Shown: positions 41,901 through 50,735 of the stretch, one piece after another
How the letters are laid out: the number at the start of each line of letters is the position of its first letter
Numbering within the stretch: the stretch's first letter is position 1
Assembly: GCA_905372835.1 (NCBI GenBank)
Contig: CAJPQK010000002.1
Coordinates: forward strand, 1 to 64,000
Origin: Candidatus Saccharimonadota bacterium
GTDB lineage: Bacteria; Patescibacteriota; Saccharimonadia; Saccharimonadales; Saccharimonadaceae
Reading direction: 5' to 3'
DNA: 64,000 bases
Program-made: the position numbers and the translations under genes
The notes under the pieces: generated by a model
Told to the model about the DNA's origin: nothing
Database searches by the model: none
The model's input: the letters and a program-made list of their open reading frames with translations, nothing else

Positions 41901-41906
41901 ATTATA
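41901..41906 (-). promoter_or_regulatory. -10 box of the 169-residue hypothetical gene
   Basis: TATAAT, 6 nt before the ATG at 41894. Confidence 0.6.
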
Positions 41907-41917
41907 TCATGAATATG

Positions 41918-42343
41918 TTATCTAGTCAATCGTTCGCCTTCACGCGCTCGGTTGGCCCAAGTGTCTGCCAGCTCATTCCCCTCGTCGCCTTCATGGCCGC
42001 GCACCCAGCGGAGCTCCGCTTGCGAATTTGAATATAGCTCATACAGTTCTTGGACAATATCCAGATTTTTAATCTCGCCGCCCTTCTTTGTCCAGCCGCG
42101 CTTTTCCCAGCCTGGCGCCCACTTGGTCACCACGTTGATCCAAAATTCACTATCAGTATAAATCACACACGGCGCACCGTCCGCGTCCTGAAGCGCCGCA
42201 ATCAGTGCCTTACCCTCCATGCGAATATTAGTCGTCTCGCCATCCTCTGAACCCAAAATCCACGGCTCAAGATCACGAATCACCGCAAACCCACCCGGAC
42301 CAGGATTTGGCGAAGCAGAACCGTCAGTGTAGTAAATTGTCAT
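41918..42343 (-). CDS. rnhA: Ribonuclease HI-type protein
   Basis: 141 residues. Degrades the RNA strand of RNA-DNA hybrids. The DEDD metal set is visible: Asp7 (YYTDGSASPNPGPGG), Glu43 (MEGKALIAAL), Asp64 (IYTDSEFWINVV) and Asp127 (GNELADTWAN), plus WVRGHEGD. TATAAT lies 7 nt upstream of the ATG and overlaps the stop of the preceding gene. Confidence 0.93.
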   Translation of the reverse strand: MTIYYTDGSASPNPGPGGFAVIRDLEPWILGSEDGETTNIRMEGKALIAALQDADGAPCVIYTDSEFWINVVTKWAPGWEKRGWTKKGGEIKNLDIVQELYELYSNSQAELRWVRGHEGDEGNELADTWANRAREGERLTR

Positions 42344-42350
42344 ATGATTA

Positions 42351-42356
42351 ATTATA
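42351..42356 (-). promoter_or_regulatory. -10 box of rnhA
   Basis: TATAAT, 7 nt before the ATG, embedded in the last codons of the upstream gene. Confidence 0.55.
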
Positions 42357-44055
42357 TACCATTCAGCGCTCGTCTAGCCATCTCGCGAACACGCTTTAAC
42401 AAAGATTTGCGTCTGTCTAATGCCTTCTCCTTAAAGTGAACCACTCGTTCACGGCTCTGGTTCGTCAGATGATCTTCCTTAGAACCATCTTCAGGGCTCG
42501 TAAAGTAATCCTGCTTACGCTGCCAAATATCGATTATCGCATCAGCCGTCTCGTCAGTCATACTCACCAAATCACCATATACCTTACGCAGTTTAAAGAA
42601 GAAGTGCGCCGCCTTTTTACCAGTTCGTGCCACCAAACGAGCATCTGGCGTCGAGAATTGCATCTCAAATGGTGCAAATGGTACTCGCTTGTCACCCGTC
42701 TCAGAAAAACCAGTAATTTTTGCATCGGTAAAGTCCCTACCGCTATCTTTAAAACTAAACAGTTCCATGTCAGCATCAGGAATCCTCTCAAGGACCGCCC
42801 TGCGAATATTCTCCTGAAACTCTGGAGATCCCTTGATAACAAAGCATTCATTGTCTCGTCCAGGTGACGGATATGGCGTAATATTCTCATCATTCAAAGC
42901 ATTAACCACTGCCTCAACATATGCATCGGCCATCTGCGTATCATCCTCAGCGATCACCACCATGCCGTACAGGTCAATCGGATGGAGCTCTCCTTCATCC
43001 TTCAGTGGCTGAGAATGTGGCTCATAATATCCTATGCGCCTTAGTAACTTTTTCAGATACGAGCCTCGCCCCTTACCGCGAGCTCGCGCTTCTACCTTAC
43101 TACCGCTTTGCAGGGTCACAGTACCAACTTCAAACAGCGTATTGTGAGGTGACGTTGTCTCCACGGCTGGCCGCAAATCTGGCTTACCAAGCAACCGAGC
43201 AAAGATTTGATTAATATTATTCATGGCAAAATTAAATCGCTCAGGATCAACCGAGTCCTTAGGGCCAAAATGTAGCGATTCAACCCTATCGACTTCATCA
43301 ATCAATGGATCAATGTCGTTGCTCAAATCGCTACCATCCATACCATCACCAATATTTCGCCCAGTAATGATATCTACTTCGTCATTCAACTCAGACTCTA
43401 GATTATCAAGCCCAACAATACTACATACCGGGATCAAAAAGTTTTTTGCAAACACTGCCTGTTTGTAAACTGCTGCGTCGTGATACGGCGTAGTCTTTAA
43501 TTTAGCGAGTGTTACCGCCCCGACGATCATCGCCGTCTCCAGCCCAACACCCTGAGCACCCTCACCTTTTGTCGAAAAGGCTTTGATCAAATCATCAATA
43601 CGTGGCGCCGGGATTGGCGGATTCTCAGACCATGGACTTTGTGTATTGTCCTCTCCTAAGTCACCAGGGATTTGCTGACCATCCTCCAGCCGCAATGCTT
43701 TACCTTGCAGTGTCGTCTCGTCAACTCCTTCAATATATGATTCAAACAAACCTTGTAAGACTTCGTAATCCTCAAGGATACCAATCACTACGTCTCGCTG
43801 GGTCTCACTGACTATCGTTTCATCATTATCAAGTGCCGAGGTGATGTAATCAATCCGTTCGTCCCCCTCAATGTCCGTCGACATCTCTATGATCAGTCTT
43901 GCCGCCGAACGACGCGCTGGCGTCATATGATGACCACCGAACGTCTCCACTAGTTCCTTAGATAAGGCTTCAGAATGATAAAATATCTCACCTCTCCGAG
44001 AGAAGTTACCAGAATTATCAATCGTCTTTGCTGAATTTTGTGTATTGTCCGTCAT
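42352..44055 (-). CDS. Large hypothetical protein with a possible RelA/SpoT-like nucleotidyltransferase region
   Basis: 567 residues, soluble and acidic in its first half. A middle block resembles RelA/SpoT synthetases in order and spacing: SKVEARARGKGRGSYLKK (for RxK...S...K), then PIDLYGMVVIAEDD (for the D..G-R strand, with Met instead of Arg), then PFAPFEMQFSTPDARLV and AAHFFFKLRK (for EIQIRT and the following aromatic helix). The missing Arg argues for caution. The N-terminal 300 residues are unrecognised. TATAGT lies 14 nt before the ATG. Confidence 0.6.
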   Translation of the reverse strand: MTDNTQNSAKTIDNSGNFSRRGEIFYHSEALSKELVETFGGHHMTPARRSAARLIIEMSTDIEGDERIDYITSALDNDETIVSETQRDVVIGILEDYEVLQGLFESYIEGVDETTLQGKALRLEDGQQIPGDLGEDNTQSPWSENPPIPAPRIDDLIKAFSTKGEGAQGVGLETAMIVGAVTLAKLKTTPYHDAAVYKQAVFAKNFLIPVCSIVGLDNLESELNDEVDIITGRNIGDGMDGSDLSNDIDPLIDEVDRVESLHFGPKDSVDPERFNFAMNNINQIFARLLGKPDLRPAVETTSPHNTLFEVGTVTLQSGSKVEARARGKGRGSYLKKLLRRIGYYEPHSQPLKDEGELHPIDLYGMVVIAEDDTQMADAYVEAVVNALNDENITPYPSPGRDNECFVIKGSPEFQENIRRAVLERIPDADMELFSFKDSGRDFTDAKITGFSETGDKRVPFAPFEMQFSTPDARLVARTGKKAAHFFFKLRKVYGDLVSMTDETADAIIDIWQRKQDYFTSPEDGSKEDHLTNQSRERVVHFKEKALDRRKSLLKRVREMARRALNGI

Positions 44056-44129
44056 GGTTAACAGATTACACTATATCACAAAATATAATATTTTGCAAGT
44101 ATAGTACTTCCTCTGCAGTTTTAATTCAT

Positions 44130-45128
44130 CTAGGCAAAATAAATTCGCATCAACTCGCGTGCCACTCTGTCAGCGTCGTGTCGAATCAAACTACGTTGTG
44201 CCGCCAGCGGGTCGCTAGAAGCGTTAGTGTTTTCCCAAACCTCATCAGCGATCAATCGCTTGCCTGAGGCGTAAAAATGCTTCTTTTTTAGCTCTTCTTT
44301 GTTCCACTCGACCAACATCTCGCCGTCTTTGGCATACCGGTCGATCAATTCCTGCGACGGGCGATGGTTATTGTATAGCACGTGGTCCAATTTGACACCT
44401 GCAAAGCGTTCAATTTCACTGGCATAATCCGCAACCGTAAACTCATCAGTCTGACCAGGCTTGTTCACCAAATTACAAACGTATACCTTTTTAGCCTTGG
44501 TCTCAGCGAGTGCACGCGTTACGCCACTAACCAACAAAGCCGGTGCCAGGCTACCATACAGCAACCCCGGCGCAATCACCACCAAATCCGCATTCAATAT
44601 TGCCTGCCGTGCCTGAGGATTGATGCGAGCGGTCGGCTCCAAGTCCAACCATGGACGCTCGCCAACAGGAATGATCAATGATTCAGCCTCATGCTGACCC
44701 CTGACAACCGTGCCGTCGGCCAGTCGTGTAACAAGCGTTATATTATCAAACGTGATGGGCTCTACTCGTCCTCGGATATTGAGCACTTCTCCGGCAACTT
44801 TGACAGCTTCGGTAAAATTACCGGTCATTTTTTCTAGGGCTGCCATGAATAGATTGCCGAACGCGTGGCCTTTCATACTACCTTCATCAAAGCGGTAGTT
44901 GAACAGGTCTCTCACCTTTGGCGAAGTGCTCAGCGCCACCAAACACTGCCGGACGTCACCAGCTGGCAAAACTCCTAGCTCATCCCTCAGCTGCCCTGTT
45001 GATCCACCATCATCCACCATGTTAACCAAGGCGGTAATGTTGTGTGTATAATTTTTTAATCCACTCAGTAATGTGAAGCTACCCGTACCGCCGCCGATAA
45101 CGACAATGTTTATACCCATCAGTTCCAT
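44130..45128 (-). CDS. yvcK: YvcK/CofD-family protein (gluconeogenesis factor type)
   Basis: 332 residues. Nucleotide-sugar-binding Rossmann protein needed for envelope homeostasis and carbon switching in Firmicutes and Actinobacteria. Motifs VVIGGGTGSFTLLSGLK, VNMVDDGGSTGQLRDE, PAGDVRQCLVAL, GHAFGNLFMAAL and LVVIAPGLLYGSLAPALLV are diagnostic. TATAGT lies 6 nt upstream. whiA and rapZ, frequent neighbours elsewhere, are absent here. Confidence 0.93.
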   Translation of the reverse strand: MELMGINIVVIGGGTGSFTLLSGLKNYTHNITALVNMVDDGGSTGQLRDELGVLPAGDVRQCLVALSTSPKVRDLFNYRFDEGSMKGHAFGNLFMAALEKMTGNFTEAVKVAGEVLNIRGRVEPITFDNITLVTRLADGTVVRGQHEAESLIIPVGERPWLDLEPTARINPQARQAILNADLVVIAPGLLYGSLAPALLVSGVTRALAETKAKKVYVCNLVNKPGQTDEFTVADYASEIERFAGVKLDHVLYNNHRPSQELIDRYAKDGEMLVEWNKEELKKKHFYASGKRLIADEVWENTNASSDPLAAQRSLIRHDADRVARELMRIYFA

Positions 45129-45134
45129 AGCTTG

Positions 45135-45140
45135 ACTATA
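45135..45140 (-). promoter_or_regulatory. -10 box of yvcK
   Basis: TATAGT, 6 nt before the ATG at 45128. Confidence 0.5.
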
Positions 45141-45153
45141 TCACGAAAAAAAC

Positions 45154-45822
45154 TTACGTCAACGTACCCTTTGGTAGCGCCCATTCAAGGAATGGTTGCT
45201 GCTGGTGATTAACCGCGTTAATGATGTGCGCGGCCACTTTGGCTGGGTCATTGAAGAACAAATAATCAACTGGTAGCTCTCGGCCATTCCAAAACGGCGT
45301 TTTCATGGCGCCAGGCAAAAACAGCGCGACTTTCACTGGCAATTTCTGTTCATCCGCCTGCATTCCCAAACTGCGCGCCAGTCCTGCTTGGGCGTGTTTG
45401 GTCGCCACATATACCGCTTCGTCCCCGCGAGCTTTGACGCTACTGGTCGAACCGATGATGGTTAATATTGACTTCTGATGTTGACGGGCCATCTTGCGCC
45501 ACGCCCACTGTACCAACGGCAACGCACCAGCGAAGTTCACCTCAGCCATGGAGCGCGCGTCAGGCTGATCCTCGAAATTACCACGCCAGCCATAGCCCGC
45601 TGCCCACACAAATTGTTCAATGGCGTCACTGCCCAAAATCTGCTCAATCCGCGCTGGCGCTGCTTCAACCTGCTCGGGATAGTACACATCCAACGGGAAT
45701 CCCTCGCCGTGCTCCTGAGCATTATGCGTCTTCCCCAGTACCAGCACGCGCTTGCCATTTTTCCTGAGCTGCTGCGCCATTTCCAGGCCAAGTCCACTCG
45801 TCCCACCAAGAATAATATGCAT
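45154..45822 (-). CDS. Short-chain dehydrogenase/reductase
   Basis: 222 residues, NAD(P)-binding Rossmann fold. IILGGTSGLGLEMA is the TGxxxGxG loop (with a leading Gly instead of Thr), GSTSSV gives the Ser, and the YVATKHA motif the YxxxK catalytic pair. The substrate is unknown. The start MHIILGG is fixed by TATAAT 6 nt upstream; an ATG six codons earlier lies within the promoter. Confidence 0.88.
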   Translation of the reverse strand: MHIILGGTSGLGLEMAQQLRKNGKRVLVLGKTHNAQEHGEGFPLDVYYPEQVEAAPARIEQILGSDAIEQFVWAAGYGWRGNFEDQPDARSMAEVNFAGALPLVQWAWRKMARQHQKSILTIIGSTSSVKARGDEAVYVATKHAQAGLARSLGMQADEQKLPVKVALFLPGAMKTPFWNGRELPVDYLFFNDPAKVAAHIINAVNHQQQPFLEWALPKGTLT

Positions 45823-45828
45823 ATGGTT

Positions 45829-45834
45829 ATTATA
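45829..45834 (-). promoter_or_regulatory. -10 box of the SDR gene
   Basis: TGC-TATAAT, 6 nt before the ATG at 45822. Confidence 0.6.
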
Positions 45835-45885
45835 GCACACAAGGCTCCAGCTGTACGCTTAACGATAGGTAAACTAAAACACCTA

Positions 45886-46449
45886 CTATTCCTGGCGTCG
45901 CTTAACACGAGCACAATACACTAACCAGCCTAGTACTAGCCCTAACACAATTGATAACGACAAATACACCAAGACAAATTTTGCTTTAGTTAGTAGCGAA
46001 GTGCTTGTTACTAATAACGGATTTACGGATGTTGAAGGCTGGATAAGCATGAAAGCAAAACACATATTTTCCAACCAGTCACATATAGCACCTAGAACAG
46101 GAAGCAATACTAGCCATCGAGTATGGTTCCACCAATTAGGCACAGTACACCGCAGGAAAAACGCCAAAGTATAGACATAAAATACCGCATATATCGCCGC
46201 ATAAATAGTGTCAATAGGTAGAAAAGTGTACAGATAGACGTTTCTACCAGCGTCGCCTAGCGCCAAAAGGTTATCGTGAACATAAATACCATCATTACCA
46301 AAATTAAGATCAAATATCCCCGCACCACCGGCAACCGACGACACATAACTAGCCGCGAACCGCATCGCCATCATACCAAGGAGAAAAAGCACAAGCAATA
46401 CCCCAATATGACGAAACCTTGTGGCTTGAACGCTACGAATTATACGCAT
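45886..46449 (-). CDS. Hypothetical four-helix membrane protein
   Basis: 187 residues with hydrophobic helices at about 15-35, 80-98, 110-130 and 155-177; the first extracellular loop contains GGAGIFDLNFG. No motif recognised. The start MRIIRSVQ is fixed by TATAAT 6 nt upstream. Confidence 0.7.
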   Translation of the reverse strand: MRIIRSVQATRFRHIGVLLVLFLLGMMAMRFAASYVSSVAGGAGIFDLNFGNDGIYVHDNLLALGDAGRNVYLYTFLPIDTIYAAIYAVFYVYTLAFFLRCTVPNWWNHTRWLVLLPVLGAICDWLENMCFAFMLIQPSTSVNPLLVTSTSLLTKAKFVLVYLSLSIVLGLVLGWLVYCARVKRRQE

Positions 46450-46455
46450 GATTTT

Positions 46456-46461
46456 ATTATA
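46456..46461 (-). promoter_or_regulatory. -10 box of the four-helix membrane protein gene
   Basis: TATAAT, 6 nt before the ATG at 46449. Confidence 0.55.
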
Positions 46462-46478
46462 TCTCAGATTTACTTTTT

Positions 46479-47207
46479 TTAATGATATCGCTCCACAAAC
46501 CGCCGCAGCACCAGCTCTGGCCAAGTGATAACTTCCTGTTGGGCGTTAGCTATCAACAGGTCGGCTTCTTCGGGGGCAAAATAGCCGGCATGTTTATAGA
46601 TATTGATGCGTAATGCCAGACCGTCAGCATCAAGTTCAGGGTGAAATTGTGTGGCGTAAACATTGTTGCCAGCGCGCAGCATTTGCACACAAGTGTTTGA
46701 GCGAGCCAGTACCGTGCAACCGCTTGGCGGGTCAATTACGCCCTCTTTGTGCCCGACAAAACCGCGGAAAACTGCTGGAAAATCTTTACATAAGTCGTCC
46801 TGTTCGCCTTCGCGCGTTGCAGCAATATCCACCGCGCCAACCGCCTCAGGATAGTCAAAGCTCATCCGTCCACCCATGGCCGTCACCACCGCGCCAACAC
46901 CTAAACACGCTCCCAAAAATGGCGCATCTGCCTCAATGATTTGACGCATCAACGGCAAAATATAGCTTTCAAATTGTTTCTGTTCGGGCGATTTTTGTGC
47001 TTCGTCATACGCGAAATTAGCCGGACCACCGCCCATGATAATCCCAGCATAATCATCCAAATTCACTGCCGGCTCATCACCGCGTTCCAGCCTCAGCCGC
47101 ACCAATTGATCGGCCTCCAGCCCACCAAATTTCAAAAATGCTTGATACTCATCATCTGATGCTTCAACTTCGGGGCGCGATTGTAGTAGTAAAAACGGCT
47201 TCGTCAT
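46479..47207 (-). CDS. Class I glutamine amidotransferase-like protein
   Basis: 242 residues, stand-alone GMP-synthase-type GATase domain. GIIMGGGPANF, the nucleophile elbow FLGACLGVGAV with Cys, and the late HPELDADGL with His and Glu complete the triad. No synthase partner is adjacent, so it may be a peptidase-like or unspecific amidotransferase. TATAAT lies 6 nt upstream. Confidence 0.85.
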   Translation of the reverse strand: MTKPFLLLQSRPEVEASDDEYQAFLKFGGLEADQLVRLRLERGDEPAVNLDDYAGIIMGGGPANFAYDEAQKSPEQKQFESYILPLMRQIIEADAPFLGACLGVGAVVTAMGGRMSFDYPEAVGAVDIAATREGEQDDLCKDFPAVFRGFVGHKEGVIDPPSGCTVLARSNTCVQMLRAGNNVYATQFHPELDADGLALRINIYKHAGYFAPEEADLLIANAQQEVITWPELVLRRFVERYH

Positions 47208-47213
47208 GGAGTA

Positions 47214-47219
47214 ATTATA
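47214..47219 (-). promoter_or_regulatory. -10 box of the GATase gene
   Basis: TGC-TATAAT, 6 nt before the ATG at 47207. Confidence 0.6.
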
Positions 47220-47703
47220 GCACCTTCATATGGTCGTTAACCTCTTGCCATTTCATATGCGCCCCATAGGCTCGAGCTGGTGCATCAACCTCGCTCTTCT
47301 GAAGCAGCAATTCCTCCGGGTCAATAAACACTACCTCATCGCCCTCTTCACCTGGTATAAACTCAAAATTATCCGGCCAAACACGACAGTAAAAACAAAT
47401 TTGATTAGCATCAATCCGCTCAATATACATCTCGTCCGACGCGTCAAAAAGCTGATAGCGCAAACCGCCCTTGTAGCCAACTTCTTCATATAGCTCGCGT
47501 TTCAGCGACGACTCAATCGTCTCGCCGAAGTCCATGCCACCACCCGGCAAATCCCAATACGTCCGATCAATTTCCTTGACGACCAAAATTTGTCCAGCAT
47601 CGTTATAAATCAAGGCTTTGAGCGAGATACGATACAAACAATCCAGATGGTCCGTGCCATCTAAATTCTGCGTGATGATATGTCCTTTGGTGATTTTTGA
47701 CAT
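47215..47703 (-). CDS. NUDIX hydrolase
   Basis: 162 residues. The Nudix box GGGMDFGETIESSLKRELYE continuing EVGYKG is complete (Gx5Ex7REUxEExGU). It cleaves a nucleoside diphosphate linked to another moiety; the substrate is not predictable. The start MSKITKG follows TATAAT by 7 nt; an ATG three codons earlier lies inside that box. Confidence 0.92.
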   Translation of the reverse strand: MSKITKGHIITQNLDGTDHLDCLYRISLKALIYNDAGQILVVKEIDRTYWDLPGGGMDFGETIESSLKRELYEEVGYKGGLRYQLFDASDEMYIERIDANQICFYCRVWPDNFEFIPGEEGDEVVFIDPEELLLQKSEVDAPARAYGAHMKWQEVNDHMKVL

Positions 47704-47710
47704 GAAAGTC

Positions 47711-47716
47711 ATTATA
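47711..47716 (-). promoter_or_regulatory. -10 box of the NUDIX gene
   Basis: TATAAT, 7 nt before the ATG at 47703. Confidence 0.55.
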
Positions 47717-47783
47717 CTACACCCGAACGCCAGATAGCTGATACCATTTCACCTACAGTATATTCTGTCTTTTCAATATCCAT
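47712..47783 (-). pseudogene. Possible 23-codon remnant of a longer gene
   Basis: MDIEKTEYTVGEMV... resembles the N-terminus of some DUF262-type proteins but stops after 23 codons, its stop codon lying in the NUDIX promoter. No Shine-Dalgarno. It lies downstream of the AT-rich acquired gene and may be debris of the same insertion, or chance. Confidence 0.2.
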
Positions 47784-47822
47784 GATTAACTACTCATTGG
47801 GTGTTAACACGTTGGGGATTAT

Positions 47823-48440
47823 CTAATTGTAATACTCTTTTATTTTACTGGCATATTCAGTCAAAAGTTTCTTTGAATAAATTTTTTCATTTTCTGAATT
47901 TCTAACCTCTTTCCAAAGAATAGAAGCTACTTTTAATTTATTTGAGTAGTTGTAACTATTTTTATCTGCACAGAAATCCTTTAAGAATTGGTTCCACTGA
48001 CAAACCGAATTGTCGTACTTTGCATAGTCTGATTTTCCATAATAAACTTTGAGCATATCTTGAATTGTAAAACTCAAATCTTTTTCTCTTTTTACTTTCC
48101 GCCAAGCAGTCGCCATATCAGCAGTAAATTTAAAAGGTGTAATACCTGTTACGGCGGAGAAATATTCTCTAAATTTTGCGTTAAAGGAAAACCCACATTC
48201 AAGTAATGGCGTATCTAAGCTAATAGTTTCTACTCGTTTCTTTTCATTTTTTATTGGTGATTTTTTAATCAGATTACCCTTAAAGTACTGCTCAATAATG
48301 TGATTGAGTTCTTGTTTTGTACCTCTATATTCTAATCCTAATGACTTGCAAATCTGTGAAATTTCCTCACGATACCAATAGTATTTATTAAACTCATCAA
48401 ACGATGTAATTTTATCAAACTCAGGTCTATTTTTTGTCAA
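47823..48440 (-). CDS. SAP/DUF6434-type protein, probably acquired from Firmicutes
   Basis: 205 residues, basic. The N-terminus (RPEFDKITSFDEFNKYYWYR, ICKSLGLEYRGTKQELNHII) reads as a SAP-like helix pair; the rest (LDTPLLECGFSFNAKFREYF, GITPFKFTADMATAWRKVK, QWNQFLKDFCAD) matches my recollection of DUF6434 proteins of Streptococcus and relatives. TTG start with GAGGAG 8-9 nt upstream. Much more AT-rich and richer in AAA, TTT and AAT codons than its neighbours. Possibly nucleic-acid binding. Confidence 0.78.
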   Translation of the reverse strand: MTKNRPEFDKITSFDEFNKYYWYREEISQICKSLGLEYRGTKQELNHIIEQYFKGNLIKKSPIKNEKKRVETISLDTPLLECGFSFNAKFREYFSAVTGITPFKFTADMATAWRKVKREKDLSFTIQDMLKVYYGKSDYAKYDNSVCQWNQFLKDFCADKNSYNYSNKLKVASILWKEVRNSENEKIYSKKLLTEYASKIKEYYN

Positions 48441-48484
48441 TATTTTCGCTCCTCAAAACCAATTTACTTTTTCATGTCTAGTAT

Positions 48485-49981
48485 CTATAGCTCCTCAACC
48501 TTCACCCGCCGCTGCTCCGTCGTATCCCGCTCGCGCACCGTTACCGTGCCGTCCTCCAGCGTCTGGAAGTCGATGACCACGCAGTGCGGCGTGCCGATTT
48601 CGTCTTGGCGGCGGTAGCGCTTGCCGATGTTGCCGTTGTCGTCCCACATCACTCGGCCTGGGTTGGCTTTGGCGAGCTGGGCGTAAACTTCGCGGGCTTT
48701 TTCCACCAATTCTGACTTGTTTTTGAGCAGCGGTGAAACGGCGATTTTAACTGGCGCCAAGTGCTCTGGCAAGGCCAAATACACCCGCTTTTCACCGTTC
48801 TGCTCGTCCTCGCGGTACGCGCCCGACAGCACCGCCATCAGCGCCCGCTCGACACCAAACGACGGTTCAATAACGTGCGGAACAAATTTTGTGTTCGTCC
48901 CCTTAATGGTATACTCCATGCTCTTACCACTGGCGCGCTGGATGTTCATTAGGTCAAAATCAGTCCGGTACGCGATGCCCATCAGCTCCTCGCGACCAAT
49001 TGGATAGTCGTATTCAATGTCAATCGTCTTTTTACTGTAGTGCGCCCGATCCTCCGCCGGCACGTCCAGCTCGTGGATGTGTTCTGGTTTCAAGCCTAGC
49101 TCTGCTAAAAACTCATGCGTCGCCACCAGTAGCTCATCAAACGCCTCCTGCCAATGCTCAGGATCGACGAAATATTCAATCTCCATCTGCTCAAACTCGC
49201 GAGAGCGGAAGACGAAATCGCGCGGCGCAATCTCATTACGAAAGGCCTTGCCCTGCTGAGCGATGCCAAACGGCAAGCTCGGGTAGAAACTATCGACGAC
49301 GTTTTTGAAATTGGTGAAGATACCTTGGGCGGTTTCGGGGCGGAGATATACTAAGCCTGCCTGTCTGTCCTCAAGGTATCTACCGATAGAGCCAATATAT
49401 TTTTCTAACGCATCAAGAGCGTTGTAGCTACTCACCTGCTGGTCTGCTAGTTGCTTCCAACCCTCTATTGTCTTTTGTAGTTCTTCAACGCCAGATTCAA
49501 AATGTACACTACTAGTTAATGCAGCAGGCCCAGCGGTCGTCTTGAACATCATGTTGAAGGTGCGCGATTTACTCAGCGGATTGCCATCGGGGCTTTTGAT
49601 GCCTTTTTCCGCAATCACCGCATCCATCTGCTCCATGGTCATGCCGTCCGCGTCAACGCCATTATCCTTGAGGATATGATCGGTGCGATAGCGGCGGTGA
49701 TTGACCGTGTCTTCACACAGTGGATCGACAAACGTATCCACATGCCCACTCGCCTGCCAGACTTTCTGATTCATCAAAATCGCCGCATCAACGCCGTACA
49801 TATCGTCACGCTCGTCAACAAACCGGCGCCACCACAAATCCATGATATTACGCTTCAGCTGCACGCCCAGCGGACCGTAATCCCAAGTACCAGAAAGACC
49901 ACCATACACATCCGACCCCTGATAAATAAAGCCGCGGCGCTTACACAGGCTGATAATATCTTCCATTTTTGCTTGACTCAT
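48485..49981 (-). CDS. glyQS: Glycyl-tRNA synthetase, single-chain (alpha2) type
   Basis: 498 residues, class II synthetase. RGFIYQGSDVYGG, YGPLGVQLKRN, YLRPETAQGIF, PFGIAQQGKAFRNEI, RDFVFRSREFEQMEIEYF and the anticodon-binding C-terminus are typical. About 50 extra residues (ESGVEELQKTIEGWKQLAD to YLEDRQAG) sit directly before YLRPETAQG; their DNA is more AT-rich. The start MSQAKMED has GGAGAAAGG upstream; an in-frame GTG 13 codons earlier is less likely. Confidence 0.94.
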   Translation of the reverse strand: MSQAKMEDIISLCKRRGFIYQGSDVYGGLSGTWDYGPLGVQLKRNIMDLWWRRFVDERDDMYGVDAAILMNQKVWQASGHVDTFVDPLCEDTVNHRRYRTDHILKDNGVDADGMTMEQMDAVIAEKGIKSPDGNPLSKSRTFNMMFKTTAGPAALTSSVHFESGVEELQKTIEGWKQLADQQVSSYNALDALEKYIGSIGRYLEDRQAGLVYLRPETAQGIFTNFKNVVDSFYPSLPFGIAQQGKAFRNEIAPRDFVFRSREFEQMEIEYFVDPEHWQEAFDELLVATHEFLAELGLKPEHIHELDVPAEDRAHYSKKTIDIEYDYPIGREELMGIAYRTDFDLMNIQRASGKSMEYTIKGTNTKFVPHVIEPSFGVERALMAVLSGAYREDEQNGEKRVYLALPEHLAPVKIAVSPLLKNKSELVEKAREVYAQLAKANPGRVMWDDNGNIGKRYRRQDEIGTPHCVVIDFQTLEDGTVTVRERDTTEQRRVKVEEL

Positions 49982-50057
49982 CAAAAAACCTTTCTCCATG
50001 TTGGCAACATGGCGATTCACAATTATTACCTACAGTATACCATTTTTATGGGCAATA

Positions 50058-50735
50058 TCACACCGCCGCGTGCTGCCGCGCGACCAGCCAACAAGCGCTG
50101 ATCACCTCAGTTATCCCACCAATTTGCGCCACATTCGCCAGCGGCTTCGCCTGGATGAGCCGAAGCAGTTTGATGGCGTCCGCTGACAAATCACCCTGCT
50201 CCGCCAGTCGCAGCCCCTTTTCCGTACTGTCGTACATATATGTTTTGTCAGGTGACAAGGCGTGCGCCGCCACGTCAGTGCGCAGGTTCAGCTCATCGCC
50301 CAATAGCCCAGCGTATTGTAAATAGAACCAGGTTTCAATCAGTTTTTGCTCAACCTTCACATGATTTAATTGCGCCAAAACCTGCTGGGCCACCGAAAAC
50401 CAGGCTGGCTCGTCGACCTGCTCGCTCGCTCGATTGACCAATTTCAGCATTTCATAGCCAAATTGCATCCGCTCATAACTGTCCAAAATGTGCCGATAAA
50501 ATTGCTGCAGCTGCGCACTGGTCAAAATCCCCAGCTCGCCGCGCCCGCGTCGCACTACCACGTCGCACAGCGCAAATAGTTCAATACCGCCCGCCAGCTT
50601 ACTTTTTTCGCGTCGCACACCTTTGGCGATCACGTTGCGCCGCCCCGCCGAGGTCAGCAGATGTAAAATCCGATCCGCCTCACCGTAGTCAGTTCTCCTC
50701 AGAACGATGGCCTGCAAGCGTTCGCTTTGGCTCAT
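50058..50735 (-). CDS. recO: DNA repair protein RecO
   Basis: 225 residues. Loads RecA on SSB-coated DNA in the RecFOR pathway. OB-fold N-terminus LQAIVLRRTDYGEADRIL, GRRNVIAKGVRREKSKLAGG, then a helical domain; the usual C-terminal zinc cysteines are absent. GGAGG lies 8 nt before the ATG, which overlaps the response regulator stop (ATGA). Confidence 0.93.
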   Translation of the reverse strand: MSQSERLQAIVLRRTDYGEADRILHLLTSAGRRNVIAKGVRREKSKLAGGIELFALCDVVVRRGRGELGILTSAQLQQFYRHILDSYERMQFGYEMLKLVNRASEQVDEPAWFSVAQQVLAQLNHVKVEQKLIETWFYLQYAGLLGDELNLRTDVAAHALSPDKTYMYDSTEKGLRLAEQGDLSADAIKLLRLIQAKPLANVAQIGGITEVISACWLVARQHAAV

